Shown: positions 34,572 through 46,017, numbered from the stretch's first letter. The stretch: 64,000 nt of DNA from Stenotrophomonas humi (GCF_001431415.1 NZ_LDJI01000029.1:1-64000), one strand, 5' to 3'. Notes: generated by a model from the sequence alone, not told the origin. A program made the numbers and translations.

Positions 34572-35107
34572 CCTCCGCACGCCTGCGTATCCGCATCCGG
34601 CCAGTGGCAGTCCTGCTGTCGCTGGCCCTGCTGCCTGGCATTGCCGGCGCAGCCGATGCCTGCCACCGCCGCGATACGGCGGATTTCGCGGTGCTGGAAG
34701 GCTGCCAGCAGGCCGCTCCAGGCGCGCTCTCCATCACGGCCGCTGCATTGGCCCAACTGAATTTCAATGAAGACGGGCTGGCTTCACTGCAGGCCGGCGA
34801 TCAGTACTACTACGTGCGTCGCGATGGCCGCTATCTGCCGGTCATCGACTATGACAACGGCCCAGACTATTTCCAGGAAGGGCTTACCCGGGCGCTGGTC
34901 AATGGCCGCTTGGGTTACTACGACATCCAGCTACAACCCGCCTTCAGCGCTCGCTTCAGTTGGGGCTGGCCATTCAAGAACGGAACCGCCGAGGTCTGTG
35001 AGAACTGCCATCCCGGCAAACCTGATGCTGGGGGCCACACCGCGATTGTCGGCGGCCAACATTTCCGCATTGACCGCCTGGGCAGGCGCCTGCCAGAGCC
35101 GCGCTGA
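34568..35107 (+). CDS. Exported WG-repeat-like protein
   Basis: A 179-residue protein from GTG 34568, overlapping the phosphatase stop. A signal peptide ends GIAGA|AD near residue 28. The mature part has WG-repeat-like units: FNEDGLASLQAGDQYYYVRR, then ALVNGRLGYYDIQLQPAFSA and FSWGWPFKNGTAEVCENCHP. Cys144 and Cys147 form a CxxC pair followed by His148. WG-repeat proteins are beta-rich and of unknown function in most bacteria. The overlap with the alkaline phosphatase suggests joint translation, but a functional link is not known. Confidence 0.7.
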   Translation: MTSARLRIRIRPVAVLLSLALLPGIAGAADACHRRDTADFAVLEGCQQAAPGALSITAAALAQLNFNEDGLASLQAGDQYYYVRRDGRYLPVIDYDNGPDYFQEGLTRALVNGRLGYYDIQLQPAFSARFSWGWPFKNGTAEVCENCHPGKPDAGGHTAIVGGQHFRIDRLGRRLPEPR

Positions 35108-35236
35108 GCGACACCCGGTGAACGCGGTCCGGGCTGTGTTCGTTCTGCCGTCTCGGCTTGCCATGTGCGGACAGCCCGCTCGCGGCCTGCACACGAATTG
35201 CGGTCGCCGCACCCCGCACCGATACTCGGCACCGCC

Positions 35237-36535
35237 ATGAACCTGCTTCCTCCTTCCCTGCTCGACGCTGCAATCGACCGCCCGGTGATGGTCGGCTTCA
35301 GCGGTGGATTGGATTCGACCGCTCTGCTGCACCTGCTCGCCAACGCACCCGCCCGTGCACCCGGCAGCCTGCGCGCGGTGCATGTCCATCACGGCCTGCA
35401 ATCGCAGGCGGATGCATGGGAACTGCACTGCCGCGATGTCTGCCGGCAATGGAACATCCCGCTGCAGGTGGTCCGCGTCGAGGTTGCCCGCGACAGTGGC
35501 GACGGGCTGGAAGCGGCCGCGCGCGCAGCCCGTCATGGCGCCTTCAAGACCCAGCTGCAGGACGGCGAATGGTTGGCCTTGGCACACCACGAGGATGACC
35601 AGGCCGAAACCTTCCTGCTGCGCGCGCTGCGCGGCTCGGGCATCGACGGTCTGGCCGCCATGCGCCACCTGCGCGCGTTCGGCAATGGGCAGCTGTGGCG
35701 CCCGTTGCTGCCTGTGTCCCGGGCCACGCTGGAAGCCTATGCGCAGCATCATCAGCTGCCGTGGATCGACGACCCCAGCAACGACAGCGACAGCTTCGAT
35801 CGCAACTTCCTGCGCCTACAAGTGCTGCCGCTGCTGCGCGAACGCTGGCCGCAGGCCGCCGCAGCGATGGCACGCAGCGCAGGCCTGGCGGCCGACGCCA
35901 GCAATCTGCTCGAACGGCAGGATGAGGACGACCTGCAAACCTGCTTGCGCGAAAACAACACACTCTCCATCGCCGCATTGAAACAGCTGCCTGGCGCCCG
36001 CCAATCGCGCGTGCTGCGCCGTTGGGCGCGCCAACGCGGATTACCGCCACTACCAGCCAACGGCGTGCGCAGCATCCAGCAGCATGTCCTGCCTGCTGCG
36101 GATGACCAGCAGGCGGAATTCCGCTGGGGGGGGGCGCGGATCATCCGCTGGCGCGGGCATCTGCATGCGGCAACGCGTCTGCCGGAGTGGCCGCCCGGCT
36201 GGCAGACGCAGTGGGACGGTCACAACCCGGCGCAGCTGCCCGATGGCGCGACTTTGTCATTGCTCGGTGCTGCCGCGTTCGACACACCGCTCAGCCTGCG
36301 CCAACGCCACGGCGGCGAGCGCATTCAACTGCCCGGACGTGAGCACTCCCACCAGCTCAAACACCGCCTGCAGGCCTCCGATACGCCGCCGTGGCTGCGC
36401 GCACACCTACCGCTGCTCTGCGATGGCGACGAGGTGCTGGCGGCCGGTGACGGCATCATTTCCGCATCGCTGCAGCAGTGGTTGCAGGCACATGACGCGC
36501 GCCTGCTGTGGCAACCGCCAGATCCGGTGAATTGA
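35237..36535 (+). CDS. tilS: tRNA(Ile)-lysidine synthetase
   Basis: A 432-residue TilS. It attaches lysine to C34 of the tRNA(Ile) CAU anticodon using ATP, switching its reading from AUG to AUA, and is essential in most bacteria. The PP-loop SGGLDST is at residues 22-28 and the HHGLQSQAD and [19 protein letters not shown] blocks follow. The C-terminal half holds the substrate-binding TilS_C domain ([20 protein letters not shown]). ATG 35237 gives the usual short leader before the PP-loop; the frame is open to 35165 upstream. xseB starts 32 bp downstream, so tilS-xseB-ispA probably form one unit. Confidence 0.95.
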   Translation: MNLLPPSLLDAAIDRPVMVGFSGGLDSTALLHLLANAPARAPGSLRAVHVHHGLQSQADAWELHCRDVCRQWNIPLQVVRVEVARDSGDGLEAAARAARHGAFKTQLQDGEWLALAHHEDDQAETFLLRALRGSGIDGLAAMRHLRAFGNGQLWRPLLPVSRATLEAYAQHHQLPWIDDPSNDSDSFDRNFLRLQVLPLLRERWPQAAAAMARSAGLAADASNLLERQDEDDLQTCLRENNTLSIAALKQLPGARQSRVLRRWARQRGLPPLPANGVRSIQQHVLPAADDQQAEFRWGGARIIRWRGHLHAATRLPEWPPGWQTQWDGHNPAQLPDGATLSLLGAAAFDTPLSLRQRHGGERIQLPGREHSHQLKHRLQASDTPPWLRAHLPLLCDGDEVLAAGDGIISASLQQWLQAHDARLLWQPPDPVN

Positions 36536-36567
36536 CCCTTTCCCGCTGGCCGCTCACACTTGCCCCC

Positions 36568-36828
36568 ATGCCCAAGAAGTCCCCCAACGAAGCCTCGCCG
36601 GTCGCCCACTTCGAGCAGTCGCTCGATGAGCTGGAACAGCTGGTAGAGAAGATGGAAGCCGGCGATCTGAGCCTGGAGCAGTCGCTGGCCGCCTATGAAC
36701 GCGGTGTTGGCCTGTACCGCCAGTGCCAGCAGGCACTGGAGCAGGCTGAGCTGCGCGTGCGCCTGCTCACCGATCCCGCCCAGCCGGAGAAATCCGAGCC
36801 GTTCGACAGCGTTGGCAATGACGACTGA
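36568..36828 (+). CDS. xseB: Exodeoxyribonuclease VII small subunit
   Basis: An 86-residue XseB, matching the family in length and sequence: [20 protein letters not shown], then [20 protein letters not shown] and [12 protein letters not shown]. With XseA it forms the nuclease that degrades single-stranded DNA into oligonucleotides in the cytosol. ATG 36568 is the start that leaves the canonical N terminus; the frame opens a little upstream in the tilS end. It overlaps ispA by 11 bp, the same gene pair as in E. coli (xseB-ispA), though dxs is not next here. Confidence 0.96.
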   Translation: MPKKSPNEASPVAHFEQSLDELEQLVEKMEAGDLSLEQSLAAYERGVGLYRQCQQALEQAELRVRLLTDPAQPEKSEPFDSVGNDD

Positions 36829-37696
36829 CGCCCTGTTTGCCGCCTGGCTGCAACGCACCGAACAGCAACTGCAACGCGCCCTGCCCGATCCCGAGACGGC
36901 CCCGAAGGGCCTGCATCAAGCCATGCGCTACGCAGCCCTCGGCGGTGGCAAGCGCATGCGGCCCTTGTTGGTCTACGCCGCCGGCCATCTGTTCGGCGCC
37001 GATGATTCCCGCCTGGATGCCGCGGCTGTTGCGGTCGAACTGATCCATGCCTATTCGCTGGTGCACGACGACCTGCCGGCAATGGACGACGACGACCTGC
37101 GTCGCGGCCGGCCGACCACGCATATCGCTTTTGACGAAGCCACGGCCATCCTGGCCGGTGATGCCCTGCAGACCCGCGCCTTTGAAGTACTGGCCGAGGC
37201 AGAGTTGCCCGCATCACTGGCGCTGGCCTGCCTGCGCACCTTGGCCAGCGCCTCCGGTGCGGCCGGCATGTGCGGTGGCCAGGCCCTGGACATCGATGCC
37301 ACCGGCCACCAGCAGCCGCTGGCTGACCTCAAGCGCATGCACGCACTCAAGACCGGTGCGCTGATCCGCGCGGCAGTGTGCATGGGCGCCCTGTGCGGCA
37401 ACGCCAGCACCGACGAACTTGCACGGCTGGATGCATTCGCCGACACGCTCGGCCTGGCCTTCCAGGTACGCGACGACATCCTTGATGTGGAAGCCAGTTC
37501 CGAACAGCTCGGCAAGACCGCCGGCAAGGACCAGGCGCAGGACAAATCCACCTTCCCCTCGCTGTTGGGCATGGAAGGCGCCAAAGCCACGCTCGACGAA
37601 CTGGCCTCGGCCATGCAGTCGGCATTGGCTCCGTTCGGTGAGTCCGCTGTTGCGCTGGCCGCACTGGGTGAGCTGACGGTGCGTCGCTCACATTGA
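36818..37696 (+). CDS. ispA: Farnesyl diphosphate synthase (polyprenyl synthetase)
   Basis: A 292-residue short-chain prenyltransferase that makes farnesyl diphosphate from IPP and DMAPP for undecaprenyl and quinone synthesis. The first aspartate-rich motif is DDLPAMD at 84-90, with LVHDD before it, and the second is DDILD at 220-224. [10 protein letters not shown] (42-51), KTGALI and MCGGQALDI match IspA. ATG 36818 lies inside the end of xseB, and the in-frame sequence upstream lies within xseB in another frame. A strong terminator follows at 37746. The 5th position before the first motif (Tyr79/Ser80 region, HAYSLVHDD) is of the type found in FPP rather than longer-chain synthases. Confidence 0.95.
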   Translation: MTTDALFAAWLQRTEQQLQRALPDPETAPKGLHQAMRYAALGGGKRMRPLLVYAAGHLFGADDSRLDAAAVAVELIHAYSLVHDDLPAMDDDDLRRGRPTTHIAFDEATAILAGDALQTRAFEVLAEAELPASLALACLRTLASASGAAGMCGGQALDIDATGHQQPLADLKRMHALKTGALIRAAVCMGALCGNASTDELARLDAFADTLGLAFQVRDDILDVEASSEQLGKTAGKDQAQDKSTFPSLLGMEGAKATLDELASAMQSALAPFGESAVALAALGELTVRRSH

Positions 37697-37745
37697 GCCG
37701 AACCCACCTGCCCGGCCGATGCCCGCCCCACAAAATCCGTCCACA

Positions 37746-37773
37746 AAAAAGCCCGGGATTTCCCGGGCTTTTT
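37746..37773. terminator. Bidirectional terminator
   Basis: 13-bp arms AAAAAGCCCGGGA/TCCCGGGCTTTTT around a TT centre. It lies between convergent ispA (+) and the DUF4870 gene (-). Confidence 0.9.
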
Positions 37774-37789
37774 GCGATCTGCGCGCTGA

Positions 37790-38161
37790 TTACTTGATCA
37801 GACGCAGAGTCACCGGATAGCGATAGGTCTCGCCCTTGTTGGCCGCCAGGCCAGCGAGGATGCTGAACACCACGCAGGCGATCCATGCCACTGCATAGGT
37901 CAGGAAGCCGATCAGCACGACCATCAGCACGCCGCTCACGAAGTAAGCAATCAGCAACGTGATCTGGAAGTTCAGCGCTTCCTTGGAGTTCTCGTTGAGG
38001 AACGCCTTTTCCGGCTTGTCCTTGTTGATCAGCCACACGATCAACGGAACGATGAAGCTGAAGAAAATACCCGACAGATGCACCAGCATCGCCAGTGAGT
38101 TGTCGTCCGAAGCGTTGGCACCTGCCGGCGGCGGCGGTGGGTTGTTCTGATAGTCGCTCAT
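37790..38161 (-). CDS. DUF4870 family membrane protein
   Basis: A 123-residue protein starting at ATG 38161 with a Pro-rich cytoplasmic N terminus (MSDYQNNPPPPPAGA) and three hydrophobic segments (LVHLSGIFFSFIVPLIVWLI; ITLLIAYFVSGVLMVVLIGF; VAWIACVVFSILAGLAA). NENSKEALNFQI between the first two is typical of DUF4870/Tic20-like proteins. The function is unknown. The in-frame start at 38272 would overlap pmbA and is not used. It stands alone between a terminator and the pmbA gene end. Confidence 0.88.
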   Translation of the reverse strand: MSDYQNNPPPPPAGANASDDNSLAMLVHLSGIFFSFIVPLIVWLINKDKPEKAFLNENSKEALNFQITLLIAYFVSGVLMVVLIGFLTYAVAWIACVVFSILAGLAANKGETYRYPVTLRLIK

Positions 38162-38268
38162 TGCGTCCCCTAGATCCTTGTTATGGGTTGAGATTTGTTG
38201 CGGTTTAGCCGCCGTAAGGATGACGCCTAAATCGGGATAAGAATAGCCCGCACTTATTAAAAAACGCG

Positions 38269-39636
38269 TCAATCGTTACCGGCAACCGTCATTTTCCCCA
38301 CCAGGATCGAGCCAACCGAAACATGCGAGCGCCGATCGACGTCGGTACCCACCGCCTCGATACCGGCAAACATCTGCTTGAGGTTGCCGGCGATGGTGAT
38401 GCCATCCACCGGATAGGCGATCTGCCCGTTCTCCACCCAGAAGCCGGCCGCGCCGCGCGAGTAGTCACCGGTGATGCCGTTGACGCCCTGCCCCATCAGC
38501 TCGGTCACCAGCAAACCGGTGCCCATACCCGACAGCATGGACGCACGGTCGCCGGCATTGGCCGCCACTTTCAGGTTGTGCACACCGCCGGCATTGGCCG
38601 TGGTTTTCAAGCCGAGCCGGCGCGCCGAGTAGCTGCCCAGGATGTAGCGCTGCAGCACCCCGTTGGTGATCAATGCCGAGTTGCGCGTAGCCACGCCTTC
38701 GCCATCGAAGGTGCTGGAACGCAGGCCGCGCGGCAGCAGCGGCATTTCATCGATGGCAAACCAGTCCGGGAACAACCGGGTGTCGACACTGTCGAGCAGG
38801 AAGCTGGCACGGCGATACAGCGCACCGCCGGAGACCGCTCCCAGCAGATGGCCGATCAGTGAGCGCGCTGTTTCCGCGGCGAACAGCACCTGCACCTCGC
38901 CCGTCGGCAGCGAACGCGGCTGCAGGCGCGACACCGTACGCTCGGCGGCAATCCGGCCCACCTGTGCCGGGTCGTCAAGGTCCTCTCGCGCCAGTGCGCT
39001 GGTATACCAGCCGTCGCGCTGCATGCCGTCGCCCTGGCCGGCGATCAACGCGCAGCCGATGGAATGATGGCTGCTGCGCTCGCGGCCGATGAAACCATGC
39101 GAATTGGCATACACCGACAGGCTCTGCGCGGTTGCCGCCGAGGCGCCATCGGAATTGCTGATGCGGCCATCGGCCGAGCGCCCCGCCGCTTCACAGGCGA
39201 GCGCCAGATCCAGCGCCTCATCGGCGCTCAGTGCCCACGGGTGCCAGCCGTCCATATCCGGGAACTCGGTGGCCATCAGATCGGCGTCAGCCAGGCCGGC
39301 GGCAGGGTCGTCCTCGGTATGGCGCGCGATGGCGCAGGCCTGGGCCACGGTGGCCTCCAGGCTGGACTCCTGCAGGTCGGCCGTGCTGGCACTGCCCTTG
39401 CGCTGGCCGAAGTACACGGTCACGGCGATACCGCGGTCGTGCGTGGACTCGACCGTCTCCACCTCGCCCAGACGCACGTTCACATCCAGCCCGCGTTCCT
39501 CGCTGCAGCTGACCTCGGCCTGGCTGGCGCCCATGGCGCGGGCTTTCTCCAGCAGCCGCTGGGAGATGCCCGCCAGCTGTTCCAGCCGCGGCAGGCTGTC
39601 GTCGGTGACGGGGGTGTGGGTGGTAATGGCGTTCAA
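38269..39636 (-). CDS. pmbA: Metalloprotease PmbA (TldE)
   Basis: A 455-residue PmbA/TldE, the non-catalytic partner of TldD in the TldD/E zinc protease that trims modified peptides such as microcin B17 and degrades unstructured peptides. Blocks: RGLDVNVRLGEVETVESTHD, GRISNSDGASAATAQSLSVY, STFDGEGVATRNSALITNGV, GITGDYSRGAAGFWVENGQ. I place the start at TTG 39636, preceded by AAGGA, since that gives the family length of about 455; the ATG at 39780 adds 48 residues without similarity to the family. Partner tldD lies 0.9 kb away (40575-42020), with darP between them and divergent. The usual alternative start deserves attention in annotation. Confidence 0.92.
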   Translation of the reverse strand: MNAITTHTPVTDDSLPRLEQLAGISQRLLEKARAMGASQAEVSCSEERGLDVNVRLGEVETVESTHDRGIAVTVYFGQRKGSASTADLQESSLEATVAQACAIARHTEDDPAAGLADADLMATEFPDMDGWHPWALSADEALDLALACEAAGRSADGRISNSDGASAATAQSLSVYANSHGFIGRERSSHHSIGCALIAGQGDGMQRDGWYTSALAREDLDDPAQVGRIAAERTVSRLQPRSLPTGEVQVLFAAETARSLIGHLLGAVSGGALYRRASFLLDSVDTRLFPDWFAIDEMPLLPRGLRSSTFDGEGVATRNSALITNGVLQRYILGSYSARRLGLKTTANAGGVHNLKVAANAGDRASMLSGMGTGLLVTELMGQGVNGITGDYSRGAAGFWVENGQIAYPVDGITIAGNLKQMFAGIEAVGTDVDRRSHVSVGSILVGKMTVAGND

Positions 39637-39869
39637 TGCTTTATCCTTGTTGGCCGAATCCCCTTCACACAGCCCGGCGTAGCCTGCCCGGGCGGGGTGC
39701 GGATCCTTTGCGAAGAGCCGGCCAGCTTGGCCGGACTCAAGAATGTGATGCGAGTTCCTCGCAGGGTTCCAGTCAGACATGGCCGGAACCGAACGATGCG
39801 AATCCTCGCGTAACCCCGGCCATTCGTGACCGGATTTTCAATAACTGAAGTTTAGTGGGTAGCAGTACG

Positions 39870-40457
39870 ATGCGCGGACGCGACCAAGATACCGGTGAAT
39901 TTTTAGGCGAAAGCCGCAGCCAGAACCGGCGCGAAGCGCTGGAAATCCTGGCGCTGGGCGAACAACTGGTGGATCTGACGCCAGCCCAGCTGGCCCGCCT
40001 GCCGATCCCGGAAGGCCTGCTGGAACATATTGAGTACAGCAAGCGCATCACCTCGCACGGTGCGCGCAAGCGCCAGCTGGCCTTCCTGGCCAAGCAGATG
40101 CGGCGTGAAGAGGATGAAACCCTGGATGCCATCCGCAACGCGCTGGATGCCAACAGCGAAACCTCACGTCGCGAAGTGGCCATCATGCACCGCATGGAGC
40201 GCTGGCGTGAGCGGCTGCTGGCCGAAGGTGACGTTGCCCTGGCCGAGCTGCTGGACGAGCACCCGGAAGCGGACCGCCAGGAGCTGCGCACGCTGGTGCG
40301 CAATGCGCTGGCCGAGAAAGCCAAGAACAAGCCGCCGCGCGCTTACCGCGAGATCTACCAGGTGCTGCGCAACCTGATGCTGGTGCCATTGCTCGCCGGC
40401 CTTGACGTCGGCTCGGACGATGAAGACGAAGAAGCGGACGACGAAGCGCAGGAGTGA
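39870..40457 (+). CDS. darP: Ribosome-associated maturation factor DarP/YjgA
   Basis: A 195-residue DUF615 protein (YjgA/DarP), which binds late 50S ribosome precursors and supports subunit maturation. The N terminus [20 protein letters not shown] and the central [20 protein letters not shown] match. The C terminus is acidic ([13 protein letters not shown]), as often in this family. ATG 39870 gives MRGRD; GTG 39855 is an in-frame alternative with five more residues. It is divergent from pmbA, an arrangement also seen in E. coli (yjgA-pmbA), so the 230-bp space between holds two promoters. Confidence 0.93.
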   Translation: MRGRDQDTGEFLGESRSQNRREALEILALGEQLVDLTPAQLARLPIPEGLLEHIEYSKRITSHGARKRQLAFLAKQMRREEDETLDAIRNALDANSETSRREVAIMHRMERWRERLLAEGDVALAELLDEHPEADRQELRTLVRNALAEKAKNKPPRAYREIYQVLRNLMLVPLLAGLDVGSDDEDEEADDEAQE

Positions 40458-40528
40458 CGCGATTCCGCGGTTGTAAGCCGACAGCGACCTCCTGCGCTTT
40501 GGTTGTTGTTTCATTGCGAAGAGCGTGC

Positions 40529-40559
40529 CCCTCACCCTCCCCTCCGGGCCGGATGAGGG
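40529..40559. repeat. Palindromic intergenic repeat
   Basis: CCCTCA at 40529-40534 pairs with TGAGGG at 40554-40559, with further C/G-rich pairing inside (CTCC/GGGCC). It belongs to the same family of CTCATCC-type palindromes as the copy at the window start. It lies between convergent darP and tldD and may serve as a terminator. Confidence 0.45.
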
Positions 40560-40574
40560 TTGCCGTGCTGGAGT

Positions 40575-42020
40575 TCAGGCCTGGGTGCCGCCCACGGTGA
40601 TCCCCTCGATCAACAACGATGGCTGGCCTACGCCGACCGGCACGCTCTGGCCATCCTTGCCGCAGATGCCCACGCCTTCGTCCAGCGCCAGATCGTTGCC
40701 GATCATGCGCACCTTCTGCATCGTCTCCGGGCCATTGCCGATCAAGGTGGCACCCTTCACCGGGGCAGTGATCCTGCCATCTTCGATCAGGTAGGCCTCG
40801 GTCGCCGAGAACACATACTTGCCGCTGGTGATGTCCACCTGGCCGCCACCAAAGTTCACGGCATACAACCCTTTCTTCACCGAGCGGATCATCTCCTGGG
40901 GATCATGGCTGCCGGCACGCATGTAGGTGTTGGTCATGCGCGGCATGGTCATGTGCGCGAACGATTCGCGGCGGCCGTTGCCGGTGGGCTTCACGCCCAT
41001 CAGGCGCGCGTTGAGCGTGTCCTGCATGTAACCGACCAGGATGCCGTCCTCGATCAGCGTGGTGCACTGGGTCGGCGTACCTTCGTCGTCGATATTGAGC
41101 GAGCCGCGGCGGCCGTCGAGCGTGCCGTCGTCGACGATGGTCACGCCCGGCGACGCCACGCGCTCGCCGACGCGCCCGGCATAGACGCTGGTGCCCTTGC
41201 GGTTGAAGTCGCCTTCCAGGCCATGGCCCACCGCTTCGTGCAACAGCACGCCGGGCCAGCCCGGGCCGAGTACCACCGGCATCACCCCGGCCGGAGCCGG
41301 AATCGCTTCCAGATTGACCAGCGCCTGGCGCAACGCCTCGCGGGCGAAGCCTTCGGGGCGGTCGCCGGCAAACAATTCTTCGTAGCTGTAACGACCGCCG
41401 CCGCCGGAATAACCCGACTCGCGGCGTCCGTTCTGCTCCACGATCACCTGCACGTTCAAGCGCACCAGCGGCCGCACATCGGCGGCCAGCACGCCATCGC
41501 TGCGCGCGATCAACACCGTATCCACGCCACCGGACAGGCTCACCGTCACCTGCTGCACGCGCGGATCGGCCGCGCGCAGGTAGCGGTCCAGCCGCTTGAG
41601 CACCTCGACCTTGGTTTCGTTGCCGATGCCGTCCACCGGGTCCAGCGCCGGATACAGCGAACGGCCGCTGCCGCGCACCAGCGAGCGCACGTCCTGCGCG
41701 CCACCCTCGCGGGAAATGGCACGGGCCGACTGGGCGGCAGCCAGCAGCGCCGCCGGCTGGATATCGTCGGAATAGGCAAAGCCGGTCTTCTCGCCGGAGA
41801 TGGCGCGCACCCCCACGCCCTGCTCGATGGAATGGGCACCATCCTTGACGATGCCGTCCTCCACGCTCCAGCTCTCGCGACGCGAATGCTGGAAGTACAG
41901 GTCGCCGAAATCGATGCCCGGCCCCAACAGGGTGCCGAAGGTGCGTTCAAGACGGTTTGCATCCAACCCGGCGGGCAGCAGCAGGCGGGTTTCGGCGAGC
42001 GTGAGTGCGTTGTCGGTCAT
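40575..42020 (-). CDS. tldD: Metalloprotease TldD
   Basis: A 481-residue TldD, the catalytic half of the TldD/E heterodimer. The zinc motif HEAVGH is at 261-266 ([17 protein letters not shown]). Further blocks: [40 protein letters not shown] and [23 protein letters not shown] 42020 starts [18 protein letters not shown], the usual N terminus; the frame continues to 42056. It follows yhdP, 137 bp after its stop, and is the last gene in the maf-rng-yhdP-tldD run, a gene order also found in E. coli. Its partner pmbA lies just beyond darP. Confidence 0.95.
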   Translation of the reverse strand: MTDNALTLAETRLLLPAGLDANRLERTFGTLLGPGIDFGDLYFQHSRRESWSVEDGIVKDGAHSIEQGVGVRAISGEKTGFAYSDDIQPAALLAAAQSARAISREGGAQDVRSLVRGSGRSLYPALDPVDGIGNETKVEVLKRLDRYLRAADPRVQQVTVSLSGGVDTVLIARSDGVLAADVRPLVRLNVQVIVEQNGRRESGYSGGGGRYSYEELFAGDRPEGFAREALRQALVNLEAIPAPAGVMPVVLGPGWPGVLLHEAVGHGLEGDFNRKGTSVYAGRVGERVASPGVTIVDDGTLDGRRGSLNIDDEGTPTQCTTLIEDGILVGYMQDTLNARLMGVKPTGNGRRESFAHMTMPRMTNTYMRAGSHDPQEMIRSVKKGLYAVNFGGGQVDITSGKYVFSATEAYLIEDGRITAPVKGATLIGNGPETMQKVRMIGNDLALDEGVGICGKDGQSVPVGVGQPSLLIEGITVGGTQA

Positions 42021-42156
42021 GACATTCCAGATGGGGGCTGGGCCTGCGCTTCGCAAGCCGGCGGGAATCAGAGATGGTTCACGCGCCGCGACACGGCGCG
42101 CGCAGGAAGGCTGTGGCTGACAACCCCACGCGTGAAGAGGGCTTGCGCACAGCTTC

Positions 42157-45100
42157 TCAGGGACTGCCGGCGGCCGGCGTGATTACCGGTGGCGGCGTGC
42201 GTGGACTGTCGCGGTCGATCACTTCCACCTTGGGGTCTTTCCATGGCCCGGTGACCTTGTAGGTCTTGGAGCCGATTTCGCCCAGCGGCTTGCCAAGCAC
42301 CGCGTTGGCGGCCGCGCCCACCGCCGCGCCCACCGGGCCGCCGGCTACCGCGCCGACCACGGTCAGCAGGTTGCCCGAGCGCGGGTTGACGTCGATGGTC
42401 TGGTCGAACTGCTGGCTGCGCAGGTCGGTCTGGCCACGAATGGTGATGTTGGCCGCCGGTGCCTCTATGGCGATCTTGTCGGTGCTGGCCATGCCGCCGT
42501 CAAAGCGCACGGCACCATCGACATGATTGAAGGCCAGGCCCTTGGAAAACAGATCACGGAAATCCAGCATCAAGCGGCGTGGCAGCTGCGCCACACTCAA
42601 CAGGCCCAACACGCGACCGGCACCGGGTTCCACTTCCAGCAACTGGCCATTGCGCAGATTCATGCTCAGACCACCCTCAAGGTTGGCCAGACTGAATGCC
42701 ATCGGCGCGGCGTTCCAGTTCACCTGCAACTGCATCTGTCCCTGTCCACCACGTACCTGACCGCCATAGCCCAATCGCTGCATCAGATCGCCCAGATCCT
42801 CGGTCTGTACGCTGGCGGTGGCTTCGGTACGAGCCTGCGCGGCCATGCCACGCCATTGCCCCTGCACATCGATGGTCTGCTTGGGCGCGCGGATCTGCAG
42901 CTCCTGCACATGCAGGCCATCGGCCAACGGCTGGGTCCGCAGGCGCGTCTGGCCCAACTTCACCGTGCCGAACGCCAGGTCTTCGATATCCAATGCCAGT
43001 GGCGGAATCTTCGCCGGATCGACCGGTGCCATCGGCGTGTCGGTGGATTCAACCGCCGCCGCCGTGGCTGCCTGCCAATGCACGCGTTCGAGCTGGCCGC
43101 TGACGGTTGCACCGTCGGCCTGCGGTATCTGCAGGTTGCCGGCCAGCGCCGGGCCATCCAGCTGCACGGCCACGGCATCGGCGCCGGGGCGCAACCGCAG
43201 GCGTGTCTGCGGGAAGCGCCCGCCGATCAGCAGCAACTGGTCAGCCAGTACATCCACCTGCTTCAGCGCCAGCCCGTCCTTGTCCTGCGACGTATCACCG
43301 CCGCGCGCCAGGCTGATCCATTCCAGTGCGTCCAGCGACGGCGTGCGGCCATTGACCACCAGCCCATCGGCGGGCGGCTCATGATCGACCCGATCGCTGC
43401 CCATCGTGACCTGAACGCCGGTCTTGCCGTTCTGGCTGCGCGCGGCCAAGGCCATCAACTTGCCGAAGGCGACATCGATGCGACCACTGCCCATCGGCAA
43501 AGCCGCCTGCACGGTGGTGGGCAGCGCGTCGCCGGCTGGCTTGTTCAACGGTGCCGGCAGCTGCAGGCGCGTGCCCTGCAGGTCCGAATGCAGAGTGAGC
43601 AAGGTCGGTGGCGCGGCGCGGCTGCCGGTGGCGACCTTGGGCAGGGTGACGCCTACCGTCCAGTTGGAAGTCCCGTGTACATAAGGCTTCAGCCACCCCA
43701 GTTCGGGGGCGCGGTCCAGCAGCCTGCCGGCGTCCAATGCGGCCGTCAGTTCTGCCTCGAAGGCATGTGCGGGATTTTTGACCGGATCACCTGCGCGCAG
43801 CGCCAGCACGCCATCGCGTTCCTGGTGGCGCACCTGCAGGGCCGGCGCATCGAAACCATTGCTGCCGTACCGCACGTTGCCATGCACGTTGTCGAACTGC
43901 AGATCCCAGCGCTTATCCGCCAGCCGGGCACCACGCAGATCCACCGTCCCCTGCAGGCGGCCAGCTCCCTCTCCGCGGCGCAATGGCAGCAGCAGGTCGA
44001 AGTTCACATCAGCTGGCCCAGCCACGCTCAGGTTATCCAGCGTCTCGCCATACGTGGCCTGCAACGGGCTCTGCTTCAGCATCGCCAGCAGATGGCTGCC
44101 ATCGTCGGCGGTGGTCGCGCGTACCTGCAGCAGTGATTCGTGGAAGTCGGCGATGCCGGCCTGCATCCGGTCGACCTTCACTCCGGCCAGCTCGCCCCTG
44201 CCCTGCAACTCGAAACCGTTGCCGATGAAGTTGATGTCCGCATCCACCTGCCGCATCACCGGCCAGTCCTTGTGGAAGCGGATGCTGCCGCCATCGATAT
44301 GCCCGCCGGCCTCAAAGCGGCCGTCGTGGTCGTTGAAGGGCCAGTCGTCCAAGTCGCCCACGGCCAGGCCGGTGGCTCCGCGCAGGGTGCCGTCCACCAG
44401 CGCGGCGTCCAGCCAGTCCACCGCCGCCTGGCTCATGCTCGACCGCACCCAGAAGCGCTTGGCGGCAGTCAGCGGGACATCGTCGATCTTGGCGGCCAGG
44501 TTCATCCACGGCCGGGTGCCATCGCCCTGGAACCACATGCTGCCGCGCACGTCGGCGGCATAGTCAGTGCCCTGCACACGCAACGCGGGGGTGCCCACCT
44601 GCCAGCCGGCACCCTCGCGCCAGCCGATCAGTTCGCCGGACATGCGCAGTACGTGCGGCACGCCAAAGCCGGTGGGCCAGTCGAAACGCACTTCATGATC
44701 GGGTTGCAGCTGCAACGACACCGCCTGCGCATCGCCTTCAAAACGACCACGCAGACCGCTCAGCCCAGGGCTCTTGCCGACGGCATTGAAGCTGGCATCC
44801 AGCAGTTCGCCATCGGCGCGCAGCGGGCCATCGGCATCACCGACGATGCTGACATCGGCAAAGCGCAGTTTGGGTCGCGACTGGTAAAACCAACGGCGCA
44901 GATCAGGCGCCAACCGTTCGCTCAGCGCCGCCACCCGCAGCAGCGGGCCAGCGTCGAGCTGCTTGCCCTGCAGTGCGAAGTGCCTGCCCCCGGCAAGCAG
45001 CAGACCGTCGAGCACCTGCGGGCTGCCGCTCTCGGTGATACGCAGCAGCGGTGCATCCACACGCCAGCCGCCGTCGATGGTTTTCCAGCGCGCCCGCAGC

Positions 45101-45978
45101 TGCAGGTTCCTGAAACCGGTGGAAGGTGCGTCCGTCGCGGCCTGCAACGGCGCGCCGGAAAGCTGCACGTCTTCGAGCTCGCCTTCGGCAGTGACGGCCA
45201 CCACGCGATGATCGCGCAGTTGCACCCAGCCATTCAGTTCACCCTTGCCCTGGCGCAGCTGCACGCCGGCAAAGCGCAACAATGGCGACCACGCGGCGAG
45301 GTCGGCCGGCTCGGCGGACAACCAAGCCTGGCCGTCGCCGCGATCCCGCTGGAAATCCAGCACGGCGGTCAACGGCGGCGCGGCGGTGTCGATCCAGCCC
45401 TTGGCCCCCACCCGCAGGCGCTGGCCATCCACGCGTAGGCGCACGTCTACACGGGGGATGCGCGCCTGCACGCCGATTGACGGTGCGGCCACCTGCAACT
45501 GGCCACCAATGACCTGCAGCTCACCCAGCCGTCGCAGCGCGTCGAGCGGGTCGCCACCGTTGTCGGCACTGGGCAGGCCGCGCACCGACCAGCGGCCATC
45601 ATCGGCACGCTGCAGGGTCAGGGCCAAGCCGCGCAGGCGCAGCTCGGTCAATGGCGCCCCCGGCAGTAGACCGGAGTAAAGGGCAACCAGCACTTCGGCC
45701 TGCCCCACGCGCACACCACCGTCGCTGCCAATGCGCAGGCCGTCGAGCTGCAGCAACGGGCCGCGACGGGTCCAGCGCGTATCCAGCCGGTCAAAGCTCA
45801 CCGGCTGGCCAGCTCGCTCACTCAGCCAGGCAGCCACCTTGTCCGGGTGCGACTCCACCATCGGCAACAGCTGGCTGAGCGTGCCCACCAGCAAGGCCAC
45901 GCCCACCAGCACGAGCGCCAGTGCGAACAGCACATGGCGTCGGAGATGACGCAAACGGTGGTGCAACAGCGTGGTCAT
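42157..45978 (-). CDS. yhdP: YhdP family AsmA-like envelope protein
   Basis: A 1273-residue protein with one N-terminal membrane helix ([20 protein letters not shown]) followed by a very long periplasmic part. The DUF3971 region and the C-terminal AsmA-like end ([40 protein letters not shown]) define YhdP. The family members are repeating-beta-groove proteins that bridge the envelope and move phospholipid to the outer membrane. Length fits the family. It lies between rng (39 bp before its start) and tldD. The end, [20 protein letters not shown] followed by [20 protein letters not shown], is the usual C-terminal block. Confidence 0.93.
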   Translation of the reverse strand: MTTLLHHRLRHLRRHVLFALALVLVGVALLVGTLSQLLPMVESHPDKVAAWLSERAGQPVSFDRLDTRWTRRGPLLQLDGLRIGSDGGVRVGQAEVLVALYSGLLPGAPLTELRLRGLALTLQRADDGRWSVRGLPSADNGGDPLDALRRLGELQVIGGQLQVAAPSIGVQARIPRVDVRLRVDGQRLRVGAKGWIDTAAPPLTAVLDFQRDRGDGQAWLSAEPADLAAWSPLLRFAGVQLRQGKGELNGWVQLRDHRVVAVTAEGELEDVQLSGAPLQAATDAPSTGFRNLQLRARWKTIDGGWRVDAPLLRITESGSPQVLDGLLLAGGRHFALQGKQLDAGPLLRVAALSERLAPDLRRWFYQSRPKLRFADVSIVGDADGPLRADGELLDASFNAVGKSPGLSGLRGRFEGDAQAVSLQLQPDHEVRFDWPTGFGVPHVLRMSGELIGWREGAGWQVGTPALRVQGTDYAADVRGSMWFQGDGTRPWMNLAAKIDDVPLTAAKRFWVRSSMSQAAVDWLDAALVDGTLRGATGLAVGDLDDWPFNDHDGRFEAGGHIDGGSIRFHKDWPVMRQVDADINFIGNGFELQGRGELAGVKVDRMQAGIADFHESLLQVRATTADDGSHLLAMLKQSPLQATYGETLDNLSVAGPADVNFDLLLPLRRGEGAGRLQGTVDLRGARLADKRWDLQFDNVHGNVRYGSNGFDAPALQVRHQERDGVLALRAGDPVKNPAHAFEAELTAALDAGRLLDRAPELGWLKPYVHGTSNWTVGVTLPKVATGSRAAPPTLLTLHSDLQGTRLQLPAPLNKPAGDALPTTVQAALPMGSGRIDVAFGKLMALAARSQNGKTGVQVTMGSDRVDHEPPADGLVVNGRTPSLDALEWISLARGGDTSQDKDGLALKQVDVLADQLLLIGGRFPQTRLRLRPGADAVAVQLDGPALAGNLQIPQADGATVSGQLERVHWQAATAAAVESTDTPMAPVDPAKIPPLALDIEDLAFGTVKLGQTRLRTQPLADGLHVQELQIRAPKQTIDVQGQWRGMAAQARTEATASVQTEDLGDLMQRLGYGGQVRGGQGQMQLQVNWNAAPMAFSLANLEGGLSMNLRNGQLLEVEPGAGRVLGLLSVAQLPRRLMLDFRDLFSKGLAFNHVDGAVRFDGGMASTDKIAIEAPAANITIRGQTDLRSQQFDQTIDVNPRSGNLLTVVGAVAGGPVGAAVGAAANAVLGKPLGEIGSKTYKVTGPWKDPKVEVIDRDSPRTPPPVITPAAGSP

Positions 45979-46017
45979 TCGCCAACGCCGCCCTCCACGA
46001 CGGAAGCGGAACGACGA

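Noticed and set aside
34991..35014. CxxCH as a c-type heme site in the WG-repeat-like protein
   Set aside because: Only one motif is present in a beta-rich WG-type protein with no distal heme ligand apparent, and from memory a CxxC pair is common in such proteins. I do not call it a cytochrome.
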